From Nemertoderma westbladi (lineage: Eukaryota; Xenacoelomorpha; Nemertodermatida; Nemertodermatidae), in NCBI GenBank assembly GCA_032718475.1, contig JAUCBJ010000915.1, positions 1-64,000 on the forward strand: 64,000 nucleotides of DNA. The letters run 5' to 3'. Shown piece after piece: positions 9,645 through 21,124 of the stretch; position 1 is the stretch's first letter; each line of letters starts with the position of its first letter. The notes under the pieces were generated by a model. It was not told the DNA's origin and did not search any database. It saw only the letters and a program-made list of their open reading frames with translations. A program made the translations under genes and the position numbers.

Positions 9645-11915
9645 ATACTTTTAGCTTGGCATTGGCTCATTTTCCAAAATGTATGACAGTCAAGTTTAAG
9701 GAAAATGTAAGCCTAAGTAACAAGCGAAAACTAGAGTAATATATTATTATTAGGTCCGTTACTAAAAACAACTGTATTGGGTAAAATAAAAACGGACGTA
9801 AAAAAAATTACCTTCTTAATTGATTCCAGTATGTAGAATATTGTACTCGGCCTACTGTATGTAGAAATATGTTGTAATACAGCAACTGGAAAACATTTAT
9901 ATGATTTTGTTTATAATCATATAAGGGGAAATCGTCAGACTTCTTCCTGCCACATCTTATATGAATATTAATCGTATCGATACTTTCGGATTCAATGTCT
10001 TCAACTTGAACTTACGTACAACAGTTACAGTAGATGTAGAGGTTAACGTCCTATTATTATAAATTATAATATTCCACAAGATGAAATAATGGCTCAATTT
10101 CATTGTGTAATTGGCGGGCTTCAATTGATTTGAAAATTCGGTTTTCGACACGTTACAGTAGTTATTACTGTAATTATGGTTTGTATTGTACATCTGTAGA
10201 TAGTCGTGCATAGTGGTACATAGTCGTACATATTAGTAGGAATCATATATTTTATTCAATAATTTTATCATCATTACTGAACTCTGTTAGTATTATTTGA
10301 AATATTACATTGCACAGATATACAGTACATTCAGTAACTATAAGTATTGAGACTTTACATTTCAAGTTGTTTCTACTTGTTACTTTATTCTATTATTGTA
10401 AAAGCTTCTGTGGGATATAACTGGCCCCTTTTGCTTCGCAATCCAGTTTCCCCCCAGGCGCTGGAATACTCTAAAAAGGTTCTCTAACTGTATATATATT
10501 CCCCTCGCCCGCAAGGTACCTTTACAGGTGTTTTAACGGACATAAAAGTCATTCTGCTATATACGTGTTTTGGCGGACATGGTAAGGCAAAAAACCTGTA
10601 ATGCACCAACTACCTTTCACAGCTTAGCCGTGATGATTCATATTACGACATCTAACAGCTGGTTGCTGACATGGAAACAGCCATTGGACGCATGGTTCTT
10701 TGTTTGGCTTGAGCCAATCAGAGCGATTTTTCCTGTCGACGTGTAGCTTTTCAGCCGATCATAAGGAGAGTGTTCAGTCTTACTGTTTTTTACTTGATAC
10801 TTTGTTGTTATTGCTGTCTAAGCCAGAAACACCGGCCTTTTGGGAAGAACTCTAGTAAACGGCTTGAATTATCGAAAGTATAAACTGTTACCTCAATAAC
10901 TCACTAATTAACATGCTCACTTAATTTAATTGCATTAATCATATTGTTTGTACTGTTATTTTACCGTCAGTTATTAATTGTACCTATTTGTTGATGGAAA
11001 TATTGCTCTTTGGATAATACGGATAAATCACCCAAATTCCCAATTTTCTTGATACACTACAGGTTAGAGAGACCGGCTATACATAACAATTGCGATTTAT
11101 ATTAATGTGGTGTGTATTGAATCCAATGTTATTTAGCAGACCCTACGTGAGTCAATTGCTGCTCTCTTTATGTGTGATCAAATATACTGACGGTCGGCAG
11201 AATAGTGTGTATGATTGTGATTGGTAACAAAGTATTTCCTAAAGAATACGCTTTATACTTCAATCATAAGCAGTATCGTTGCGTTTTAGTATAAGTCTTA
11301 GTTCTGTTTAAATAGATAAAGCGCCACGTCCTAAAGGAACTGTTAATATTTCCCGAAAGCCAATAATATCTGTCAGAGATTAATTATTAACGATCTATCG
11401 AATAATACAGTAGGTATACACTGCAACCTTACACTGCAATAATAAAATTTAAGCATCCGAATTCAGTCTCCCGGGTGTAGATCCATCGGGTGAATGATCG
11501 CGCATGGGCTGACTTCGGCTAGTGTTTTGCGTATTAGCATAAAATATTGTCGTATGCTAAAGTGGTTTTAATTAACTGAAAGACATATAAATTTTGGCAG
11601 GTTAAACTGCTAAAGGTCTTCAAAAGCGCGAACAGTAACAGTTTATAATCTTATTGCAGTAGGCAATAAGGTTGCAAAATACCGTAGTGACTGGTAAAGC
11701 TGAACCGGTGCTTCTGTAGGTCAGTAGGCCTAACTGTCATCACCGGTACCGGTACTGCTGTACAAGTACATTTAGTATTATTCGATTTTGATTATTGTAT
11801 ACCGGTAGGTCTCGATATTAAATCGGGGACGCCTGGTTTTTATTGGGATTTTACTTAGGTCTATTTCTGTCAGTTTTATTTACTAGTAGGCTAATATTGA
11901 GCAGAAGGCGTGTGA
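9645..11915. other. Noncoding region; possible promoter near 10.7 kb
   Basis: No supportable gene. Around 10705-10780 there is a GAGCCAATCAGAG (CCAAT-box-like) motif. About 60 bp downstream lies a TTCAGTCTT sequence that could serve as an initiator. Because the BEL/Pao ORF starts 3 kb further on, this could belong to a promoter or LTR, but no matching second LTR was found. The rest is AT-rich with ACCGGT palindromes. Confidence 0.3.
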
Positions 11916-11927
11916 CCCTGCTCAGAT

Positions 11928-12505
11928 TGTTCAGATAATTGTAGGCTGAGTTGCTGTCTGACTGTTGTTGAGTTTGGAGAGATTACGGCGTGTGTAGAGT
12001 TTGTCTGATAAAGTGCCGTTAGTAAGTTGGGGCAGCCATATGCGGTAAGGTCAATCCCCTCTTAAAGAATAAGTCGTACTACCGTGTTAGAACGCATACT
12101 AACTAACAGTTTCAGAGTCTGCATATACTGTAGTTTATTTAGGCTTGATCGTAGTCTGCCAGTGTTTTGGCCTGTGTTTGTTTGTGTGGTCTGTTCAGGT
12201 ACCGTAATAGTTATTACTCAAATATTTGTAGGCTGGATTGTTGTCTGGCTATTTTTGGGTCTGAAGGGATTGCTGCGTGTGTAGAGTTGGTCTGATAAAG
12301 TGCCGTTAGTAAGTTGGGGCAGCCATATGCGGTAAGGTCAATCCCCTCTTAAAGAATAAGTCGTACTACCGTGTTAGAACGCATACTAACTAACAGTTTC
12401 AGAATCTGCACATACTGTAGTTTGTTTAGGCTTAATAGTAGTCTGCCAGCGTTTGGTTTGTATTTGTTTGAGTATTCTGTACGGGTAGCGTAATATTTAT
12501 TATTC
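11928..12505. repeat. Two-copy tandem duplication, 287-bp period
   Basis: The segment containing GTGTAGAGTTTGTCTGATAA and GCAGCCATATGCGGTAAGG at about 11990-12110 recurs 287 bp later. About 150 bp in the middle of each unit are nearly identical and the flanks are more diverged. Each copy also contains GTAGGCTG followed by TTGCTGTCTG-like sequence upstream and a GTCTGCCAG segment downstream. It lies 1.3-1.9 kb upstream of the BEL/Pao ORF and may be part of its leader or LTR. Confidence 0.8.
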
Positions 12506-13814
12506 AGAGTTTATGCGATTATTCGCAACATTCATGTCCCCAAGTTTATTCCTACAGTAATTGTGCTTGTTATACATACCGTTATAGTTAAACTAACCCC
12601 GGTACTACATCAGGGCTGCTTGGCGTAGGTAAAGACTGACGACTTTGTGCTTCGGTCACTCCAGCAGATGCCGTGGTTCTTTTAACTGTTCAAGTATATT
12701 TAACTACTGATTATTTGTTATACCGGTACTTGTACCTAATTTAGGGTTTAGTGTACAGTGCTTTCCGAAGTAATTAGTGTAGGCAGTATATTTGTGTTGT
12801 AAAGTGGTTGATAGGCACATTCGTTAGCTCTATTAGCTTCTGGGTAGGAACAATCCGTGATACATAACGTAGTACCTATAGCGATACGGTTATAGGTCGT
12901 CAGGCGGTGGTATTTTCCTATCTGGACAGTACAATATATTTACTACTACTTATTATTTCAAATACCGTAGTACCCTGTCCGTTGTAATAACCAGAATTCT
13001 AACCCTTTGTTAGGCTGGTTGTAGACTTCCTGTAAAATTACCCTAAAAAATTCGTACGTAATATTTTTGTTGTGTTTAATTAGAGAATTAATCTCACCCG
13101 TATCGTAAGTAATTTGTAGTATTAAGTAACTTAGGTAAATTAGAATTATCAGTTTTAGTGTCAAATAAATAGCACTTCACTGAGAGCGCACAGCTTCTGT
13201 GTAGTGACCCCCCAGAAATAATAACATTTATTTCAAATATTGACAAAAAACCCATTTAAACGGGTATATAAATATTATAAATCAAATCAAACGATTTATA
13301 AATAGTAGGCCTGCCATACGACAACTAGGTCTCACTATCAGTTGGACTACTGCTTAAATAACGGTAATAAAGTAAGTTAAAGTAACTAAGTAACCCTAAA
13401 ATATTCAGGAATTCAATTATTCTAAAAATAATTGACATACCGGTACTTACCAAGGCTTATTATATTTATCTCTATAAATTTGAGCTGAAATCATACCGGT
13501 ACTCTGTCATTAATTCTAGTTCATAATTATACTTACATGCTGTAAGTGTAAGCTGTATACCGGTATTCATTATAGGCCTACTATATATATATATATATTT
13601 GTGCTAAAATTATATACCGGTACTCTGTGACAAATCTAGTCTGTAATAATACTTATATATTATAAGCATACCGGTATTCTAATATATTGTGTATATATCA
13701 CGTTACACCGAGTAACGGTACCGGTAATAAATCGCTAGGCTTGCGGTCATACTGAATTACTAGACTTGCTTTAACTGAAACTATAGTAGTAGACATTCAA
13801 CTGTATAACTAAAC
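12506..13814. other. AT-rich sequence upstream of the BEL/Pao ORF
   Basis: No gene seen. It contains many TACCGGTA palindromes and a short TA repeat at about 13580-13600. It may be the untranslated leader of the following element. I could not identify a tRNA primer-binding site or LTR boundary. A stop codon (13806-13808) lies in frame just before the ORF's ATG. Confidence 0.35.
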
Positions 13815-16800
13815 ATGTCTGACACTCAGCAAAACCTGTCGGACAGTCTGATCGATACAACTATCTGTGATTCAGATAGGAGTGTGGAGCGAATAAGAAA
13901 GGAGTTCGGCTCACCTCCTACTGTAAAAAAGGTCATCCCTCCAGTAGTATCAGACCCTAGGCTAGTCCACCATAGGTCCATCATAGGCACTCGGGCACAG
14001 GTAAAACGGGACCAAGAGGCAGTTGTCTTATCGCAGCAACATCTTGGTCAAGAACCTACTTCCCAGCGACCCGATAGCTCCAGCAGTTCGGATACTGTAG
14101 AGCTGACTCCCGAACATGGAGTGCAGATGTCTGATACAGTCTACTCGGACCCCCTTCTTACTCTTCCTGCTGCAGTGCTAACTACTATATTCATTGCGGT
14201 GGAAGAACATCAAGCCGACTGGGCGAAGAATAAGCAAGCGACCCAAGATAATTACGCGGGATACGCCAGGGAAGAATTGATATCTATTGTTGAATCACAA
14301 TGGAACTTTCCCGGACTCGGACTTCCGTTGGATATGTCCGAGGCTACTTGGGAAGATATACACAGGATGGGAGTGGCTAAAGATACAATGGATCCAGCTG
14401 TTTGGAAGAGGTCGGCAGCAGGATATGTGCAGGGATTCTTCGGATCCTTGGAGCGATTGGAAGAACAACTGTTTCGACAACCTCACGGACCTCAAGAGCA
14501 GGAAGAGCTGCTATACCAAGTACGCGAAAGAACCCTACGCATTCGACTAATCCTCTCAGCCTTTGAGGAAACTTCCAAAAGAAGACAGGACACGTCGCTG
14601 CAGGTTGCTGTCAAAACTTGGCTACATCGGGTAGATCTCAAAGTACAGGAAACAGCCCAGTGGAAATCCCAGCTGGCTGAGAGATCAACCTATGAAGAAC
14701 CAACTGATGTCACCGAACCAACTGATGTCACCCTTGCTCAAGCGGAAAGCGAAGAGGCCGCCGAGAAACCGCGAACTAGAGACGCTATCGACATTTATTT
14801 GTCCGACTATCAGCGATTCCTAGGAGACGAAGAGTTGAGGAGACGGCTGTCTGGACTTTCCCCTAATAGTGAAGGAACCAAGCTTGTGTTGGACTCAATC
14901 GATGCCGAAATGTTAGCTGCAAACCAAGCTGAATGTGATGAAAAACTCCGCCTCACTAGAGTCCGAGAAGAACAAATAAAGAAAAGAAGGATAGAGGAAC
15001 AAAAGGCGGCGGCTATGGCGGCGGCTATGGCAGAAGCAGAAGTAGAAAGAAAGGCAGCGGCGGCAGAAGTAGAAGCAAAAGGAAGGGCAGCGGCGGCAGA
15101 AGCAAAGGTGGCAAAGGCAGTGGCAGAAGCAGAAAGGAGAGCATCTGAGCAGACTACCCAACTGGAGTTGGAGAATCTGCAAGAGACACAAGACAGTATA
15201 AATAAACAGTTTACTGCTAATCAAATGCAGATGATGAGAAAATCTACTCCCAAGCGCCAGGGGTACACATCCTCGGAGGAAGGCGATACTACCGACCCTG
15301 AAGGCGGAGGAAATAGATCTCATCTAAGTAGGCGTAGAAAAACATATTACCGTCGCAAATTGCCTGATTTGCCCCCAGCTGTTAAAAGACAGCTAACTAG
15401 CACAGATTTAGGTAGTGCAGAACCCATAGAACAATTTATCCAGGTCAAAAGACTCCCTACTATAGTCGATGAACCTGAAATAATTAGGCCTGTAGTTCCC
15501 AAAGTCACTTCTGTGCTAGAGACCCCTACACTTCCAGAGCTTAACTCTAAATTCCCTTTACATAGCACTACACTGCCTGTACCCGGTGGAACAGTCCATG
15601 CAAATACCCCTGTCCAGATAGCAGAGAGAGAAATCAATAATTTGTCTCCCGTCGTCCCGCGTCAGCCCGCTACTATGTTGGCGACTCCCGCTTCGGCGGT
15701 TGAGTGGGTGGAAGAGGGACGGCGGGGGATGAATCTCCTGCTAGGACAGATGCAGGAGACTGTCCACCAACTTAAGGGAACAGTGAGGGAAGGTAGAGCA
15801 GAGTTGCAAGAAGTGCAGCAAAGTATCGCGCTAGAACGCGACAAATTAGTCAATATACAAAAAGGCATACCAATGCCCCCTGTAACATTGTGTCAACCCG
15901 TTAGGTCTGAAGTATTACATGCGCAAGGTGTGGAGCCTACACGCATCTATACTGCTAGTGAAGTTGAAACTCCTATAGCAAACCCTATTAAGGGTGATTA
16001 TAGACCTGTTATTAATGATATTCCCTATAGACCTGATAATGATCCGAGAAATTTGTATACCGATAATTCGATATTAAATAACACGATGGCCCAAGAAAGC
16101 TTTACGCGTCAGATGGCTAGAACAGAAGCCCGCCAAGCGGTCAAAGTGGGAGAGATCGTCAAATTCAATGGAGATGAGATGAAATGGTTACCTTTCAACG
16201 AATATTACAAAGATAGCATACAGAATTCTGTACTATCCAACGGAGAGAAACTTAGATTCCTCATCAAGTGTTTGGAAGGACCTCCCAAGTTAATGGCGTT
16301 AAAGTTTATTGGACATCCAGATGGATTAAGACAAGTTTGGGATACATTAAACATCAGGTATGGTAACAAAGATAACATAGCTAAGTATTTGTATGCAAAA
16401 TTAGTAGCCCCCCGACACTTCCTTAGTAGTGGGATTATAGAGTTTTCCGATGAAATTCAAGAGATCTGTAGACAACTGGACTGGTTAGGTAAGTCGCACG
16501 AATACCAGAGTTCCATGGTTATTGGAGCCGTAGTCTCTACTTTACCAAAGGGTGGAGTATGTACACGCTGGGACAAGAAAGTGTTGTACATGAATGAACA
16601 ACAACGACGAAGTCCAACCATGGCTGATCTCATGTCTTTCTTAGATGGTGAAGTCAAATTACAACTCATCAAGCAGTCCAGAGAGAAAACATCGGAAAAT
16701 AAGGTAAGTGAGAAACCTACTTCTAGGAGAAGAGTAACACCGGTGTGTTACACTGACGACGGCGAAAGCCAAGCTTCCCAAGAAGAGGACAGCGGGAAAG

Positions 16801-18614
16801 ATACAGATAGATCGTATTATGTTGACAAAACCTCCAAGGACGTAAGTAAATACAAAGCTCGAACCAATAATAGGAGAGAACAAGTTACTAAGACCCCTCC
16901 TCAGTCTCCTAGCAGAATGCGCGGAAGAAAGCCCGAAGAAAGAACGAGAGTGCATCAGACTACCCAGGGTAAAGTAAGTAACATAAAACCTAACTGTGCG
17001 CTGTGTGACGGGACCCACCGTTTGAGTGCGTGTGCGGAATTTCTAAAGAAATCCCTTGTAGACAGACGTACAGTTGTGTGGGACAAGCGGTTATGTTATA
17101 ATTGCCTCAGACCAGGACACCAACGGCGAACCTGTTACTCCGACATAAAGTGTGAAAAGTGTGGTGCGAAACATCACATCTTGTTACATAGTGAGTTCGA
17201 ACGAGACAAGCCGAGTCAGGTAAGTGAGTCCGAACTACATGTCCAATTCAGTGATGTAAACGACACTGATCAGGAGTCTGAGATGGAAGGATTCTATACT
17301 GACGAATTCTCCGACGCCAATGAATCCTGTTATCTAATAAACACCACGGTGTATCGAGCACTTACTTACGAAAAGGATATCAACGAGGAGTTCCCCCCTA
17401 CTACTTTTGCCAAACAATTATCTTGGAAAGCTCCAACTTCCAACGTAGGAATTAGAGAATTTCCTGTAGTTCAGGTAAGAGTTCACGGTAATAACAAAAG
17501 CTACATAGTGAACGCCCTACTTGACTCAGGCAGCACAGGAACATTCATAGATCAAGAGCTAGCCGAAGATATCTTTGCTGGACAACCCAAGTTCCGGACT
17601 AAATTGAATATGTCAGGAATTATGCAGGTTTGGAAATCTACCCTGACGGTAGATTACTATGTAGGTGTGTTGTCCACCCCCCAGGATAAGTTAGGAACGC
17701 AAGGTGTAAGGTCAGTAAAAATGGTGGCTATAAAGAACTTCGCTACTACCCAAGCAGACCTTTACAATTGGGACGAGGATGAGAGCATCCAACATCTTAA
17801 GATACCTCGATTCCAGACAGATTATCCTGGAGTGCAAATACTCATCGGCCAAAACGCACACGAAGCGCTTGAGACATTGGAGAAACGGCCTGCTCAACCA
17901 CAGCCACTGCAAACTTATGCGGTAAGAACTAGAGTAGGTTGGTACTTTACTGGCCCTTCCCGTAGAACTCTAGAAGAGAGAATGCCCCACGAACAAATAT
18001 ATCAGGTAAGTGATTGGGAAGAGGAAAGCAGTGAGGTGGACGAACTAACTGAGGGAACACCATACTCCTCGGATAATGACGACATCTACCAACTCTTCGA
18101 AGAAGAGAACACATTTGACCTACTTACCGAAAACCAAACTTGGAAAAACCAAACGAACCTATGTCAACTGATTCGCCCAACGGAATCCATTATTTATAAT
18201 GACGAACTTAATGACGAGGTAGAGCGCTACAACGCTAGAACTCGGGACGAACTCGCCGTACGATTCTTTACCCAAGAATTGGTAGAACCCAATTCATACG
18301 ACAAAGCCCTGTCAATAGAAGAAGAAAGAGCCAAGCAAATCCAGGAAACAACTACACGTTTTTTAAAAGATCAAGGTAGACTACTGAGATGTTCTACGAA
18401 TCTGGGTATATCCTTAGACAATCATAATAAAGATGGATTGATGATAAAACCTGATTATAACACCCCCTATGGGTCCATAATTAGAGGAAATCCAGTCAAG
18501 CACATAACTGATATATATACTTTACTGCTTAATTTAGAATGCCCCCCCCCCCCCCCCCCCCCCCCTCCCCCACCTTCTTCCAATCTATCATGCGACGCTA
18601 ATTATTCTAAATAA
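13815..18614 (+). CDS. BEL/Pao retrotransposon Gag-protease polyprotein lacking RT/integrase
   Basis: An uninterrupted 1599-residue ORF. The start is fixed by an in-frame stop three codons upstream. Residues 1-370 are not recognised. Residues about 377-467 are an Ala/Glu/Arg-rich predicted coiled coil. Residues about 767-895 match the DUF1759 Gag region of Pao elements (KFNGDEMKWLPFNEYY). Residues about 1058-1128 hold zinc knuckles: CALCDGTHRLSAC, CYNCLRPGHQRRTC (CX2CX4HX4C) and a degenerate third, CEKCGAKHH. Residues about 1232-1245 (ALLDSGSTGTFID) are the retropepsin active site. The ORF reaches the linker before RT (EERAKQIQETTTRFL, about 1510) and then runs into unrelated sequence and a poly-proline tail encoded by poly-C. 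RT, RNase H and integrase are absent. The intact frame suggests a young or conserved copy. It would make virus-like-particle proteins in the cytoplasm. Confidence 0.85.
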   Translation: MSDTQQNLSDSLIDTTICDSDRSVERIRKEFGSPPTVKKVIPPVVSDPRLVHHRSIIGTRAQVKRDQEAVVLSQQHLGQEPTSQRPDSSSSSDTVELTPEHGVQMSDTVYSDPLLTLPAAVLTTIFIAVEEHQADWAKNKQATQDNYAGYAREELISIVESQWNFPGLGLPLDMSEATWEDIHRMGVAKDTMDPAVWKRSAAGYVQGFFGSLERLEEQLFRQPHGPQEQEELLYQVRERTLRIRLILSAFEETSKRRQDTSLQVAVKTWLHRVDLKVQETAQWKSQLAERSTYEEPTDVTEPTDVTLAQAESEEAAEKPRTRDAIDIYLSDYQRFLGDEELRRRLSGLSPNSEGTKLVLDSIDAEMLAANQAECDEKLRLTRVREEQIKKRRIEEQKAAAMAAAMAEAEVERKAAAAEVEAKGRAAAAEAKVAKAVAEAERRASEQTTQLELENLQETQDSINKQFTANQMQMMRKSTPKRQGYTSSEEGDTTDPEGGGNRSHLSRRRKTYYRRKLPDLPPAVKRQLTSTDLGSAEPIEQFIQVKRLPTIVDEPEIIRPVVPKVTSVLETPTLPELNSKFPLHSTTLPVPGGTVHANTPVQIAEREINNLSPVVPRQPATMLATPASAVEWVEEGRRGMNLLLGQMQETVHQLKGTVREGRAELQEVQQSIALERDKLVNIQKGIPMPPVTLCQPVRSEVLHAQGVEPTRIYTASEVETPIANPIKGDYRPVINDIPYRPDNDPRNLYTDNSILNNTMAQESFTRQMARTEARQAVKVGEIVKFNGDEMKWLPFNEYYKDSIQNSVLSNGEKLRFLIKCLEGPPKLMALKFIGHPDGLRQVWDTLNIRYGNKDNIAKYLYAKLVAPRHFLSSGIIEFSDEIQEICRQLDWLGKSHEYQSSMVIGAVVSTLPKGGVCTRWDKKVLYMNEQQRRSPTMADLMSFLDGEVKLQLIKQSREKTSENKVSEKPTSRRRVTPVCYTDDGESQASQEEDSGKDTDRSYYVDKTSKDVSKYKARTNNRREQVTKTPPQSPSRMRGRKPEERTRVHQTTQGKVSNIKPNCALCDGTHRLSACAEFLKKSLVDRRTVVWDKRLCYNCLRPGHQRRTCYSDIKCEKCGAKHHILLHSEFERDKPSQVSESELHVQFSDVNDTDQESEMEGFYTDEFSDANESCYLINTTVYRALTYEKDINEEFPPTTFAKQLSWKAPTSNVGIREFPVVQVRVHGNNKSYIVNALLDSGSTGTFIDQELAEDIFAGQPKFRTKLNMSGIMQVWKSTLTVDYYVGVLSTPQDKLGTQGVRSVKMVAIKNFATTQADLYNWDEDESIQHLKIPRFQTDYPGVQILIGQNAHEALETLEKRPAQPQPLQTYAVRTRVGWYFTGPSRRTLEERMPHEQIYQVSDWEEESSEVDELTEGTPYSSDNDDIYQLFEEENTFDLLTENQTWKNQTNLCQLIRPTESIIYNDELNDEVERYNARTRDELAVRFFTQELVEPNSYDKALSIEEERAKQIQETTTRFLKDQGRLLRCSTNLGISLDNHNKDGLMIKPDYNTPYGSIIRGNPVKHITDIYTLLLNLECPPPPPPPPPPPSSNLSCDANYSK
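18542..18565. repeat. poly-C tract (24 C)
   Basis: Twenty-four C at the 3' end of the Gag-protease ORF, translated as proline. Length changes here decide which stop codon ends the ORF, so the C-terminal residues after it should not be trusted. Confidence 0.9.
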
Positions 18615-20094
18615 TAATTATGCAACGGTCAGTAATGGTTGACCGATGCGCCTGTAAATAGCCTCTCGTCAACAAGTCAACCCCACCGACTACCGGTACT
18701 GGCTGTTTTTGCTGACGGGGCTCTGTCGAGTGTCGAACAACGCGTCCCTGATAGCAGTAAAGGGGGTCTCTTTAATGAGGGGCAGTATCATTATTGCCGC
18801 GGAACTGCCCCAACTCATCACCTCTCCCACTCTCGGTCTCCAACGAAAATGAACATAAAATCAACATACACCAACCCGCTACCCTACCCCACACCGCGAC
18901 ACCCACCCACACCTACGATCTGAAAGATTGTACCCAATACAAAAAAACAGGATAAGTTGAATCATACAAACTAAAGCGGTAAGCTTGCAAGACGAATGCA
19001 TGATCCACTGAGAATATCGGTCATAATCTCACCTCATAACTAAACTAAAACGTACATACATATTTACGGGACCTAATTGTACCAAGTCATTATGAGGTCG
19101 TCCTACATTATTGCTTGTATCGGTACAATTAAGTTCCCTCATGGGACCTACCCAATAACGGAGACCCACGCCTTGGGCCTGGTTGCCAGTAATGGGACAC
19201 GTTGTGGGGTCTTCGAGCAGCACGTGTTAAAATGTTCAATGACTGAGCAGCGACTAATTAACAAATTTATGAGGGATTCATTGACCAGCTACAGACAGAT
19301 CAATATTGTAACATATATTTTAGTTTAATGTTTGATTCAATTAAAGGCACAAATTAAAAAGGCTGCAAATATATTGGGGTGAATAATTAAATTAGTCACC
19401 CATTAAAAGGTAGCCAATTATAAGTTGCAATCTATATAAATTTTTAAATTCAGTAGTGTGCGTGTGTTGTGTATTGATTCCGTAGATTTCATGTTGAAAT
19501 AGCGTTCATTAACTTAATTTCTATTTAATTATTCAGGCATACTAATACCCACTTTAAATTAGTTCGTGTGTGTTAAGTGTGTAAGATTTGATTGTTTTGG
19601 CACGAACCCATTAGGGCACAGAAACTGACGGATTCTTCGCGAATCTCGCAAACGTCGCGAATTTCGCAAACGTCGCAAACTTCGGTAATTTTTTCTACAA
19701 TTTTGACTCCTTAAGCAAAAGTGTCCCGAATGAGTTTTTTAACTTTTATTTCTTTGTGATTTTGATTGCTTTTTTATATTAGTGAATGTTCTAGAACCTT
19801 AGTAGATTTTTTATGGTATATAGCTAGTATTTTTTACTAGCTAGTAATTTTTGGAAATTATTTTGGTCATTAATATATTCTTCAACAGTTTAACCTGAAA
19901 TATCATGGACTTTCACATTTTTTATAATTTCTAAAAATACTAGCTAGCAAAAAACACTACCGGTAGCTATCATAAAGAACATATCTACTAATGTTCTAGA
20001 ACTTTCACCAATAACAAAAAAATTTAAAAACTCTAAAAAAGGATTGGTGAAGAATGGCTGGGGTGTCGACAGGGCGAAGTAGGGACCGTGTTGC

Positions 20095-20166
20095 TTAACC
20101 CCTTAGAGCCTATGACGTCCAGTGCATGTCACCATGGACAACACTAAGACATGCAGTGGACGTCAT
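20095..20166. repeat. TTAA-CCCC terminus with 19-bp hairpin
   Basis: TTAACCCCTTAGAG at 20095 is followed by ATGACGTCCAGTGCATGTC (20112-20130) and its near-perfect reverse complement (20148-20166) around an 18-bp loop. TTAA plus CCC and a subterminal palindrome is the style of piggyBac-like ends. Only one end was found, inside the 18.6-21.4-kb element. Confidence 0.45.
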
Positions 20167-20339
20167 GCTGCAATACATGTTTTATTGGAAGGCTCTTGGT
20201 CTAGGTATACTGGTGGATAGTATTAAAGACATTTAGTGCTCTTCATGGCAAAAAATCCATTCTGTACTGTAGATAGGATAGGCTTTATTGTAGACTGTAT
20301 TATCAATGTTAGGTATATGGCGTAATGCCAACCACAGTA

Positions 20340-20755
20340 CAGTAGTACAGACTGACAGTAAGACCGACAGACAGACAGACTGGATTTATGTAAACGTGTA
20401 AACTGACATCAGAAATGAAATCAGCAACCCTTAACACCCCCATAACGAGAATGTTAGTTAGTTTGTATTCTTTTTAAAGTTTTGACAGACTGACTGACTG
20501 ACAGAAAGACCGACAGTCCGACAAACTAGATTAATGTAAACCTGAAAACTGACATCAGAAATGAAATCAGCACCCCTTAAAACCCCCATAGCGAGAATGT
20601 TAGTTAATTTGAATTATTTTTTATGTTTTGACAGACTGACTAACAGAATTACCGACAGACAGACAGACTAGATTTATGTAAACGTGAAAACTGACATCAG
20701 AAATGTAATCAGCACCCCTTAAAACCCCCACAGCGAGAATGTTAGCGACACGTTT
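20340..20755. repeat. Tandem repeat, about 144-bp period, 3 copies
   Basis: Each unit contains a CAGACTGACTGACAG-type stretch, then ATGTAAACGTG, ACTGACATCAGAAATG, AATCAGCACCCCTTAAAAC and GCGAGAATGTTAG. The same landmark (TAAAC) falls at 20391, 20537 and 20679. Confidence 0.85.
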
Positions 20756-21100
20756 TAATTATTAACCATATTTCGTAAGATATATTTCATCATCGTGTCT
20801 GCACGGTATTTCACATAGCGCCCCATTTGGTGATCTCCAGTGAATGTTTGGATTTGACCTGACCAAATTGGTTTACTACGGAAGATCCGCAGTGGGCACA
20901 CCTGAGCGGGTGTGGGCCACTCGGACTAGGACTTTGTAATTGTTTTGCAAATATTGGGACCATGCATTTTCTAACTTACAGGTTTCGTTGCATTGCTTGG
21001 ATCAAACTTATCCTGTATTCTATAATGCGTGGTATTTTACTCTCCGACATCGGTAGAGGTGAAGAGGTGTGTTGTTGGTCTGCCTCTGCGTCATTGGGGC

Positions 21101-21124
21101 GGGGGGGGAGGGGGGGGGGGGGGG
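21101..21124. repeat. poly-G tract (one A interruption)
   Basis: Eight G, one A, then fifteen G, inside the right part of the inverted-end element. Confidence 0.85.

Noticed and set aside
14913-15323. 136-codon minus-strand ORF rich in Cys and Phe
   Set aside because: Shadow of the coiled-coil region (Ala/Glu/Lys-rich) of the BEL/Pao Gag ORF on the plus strand.
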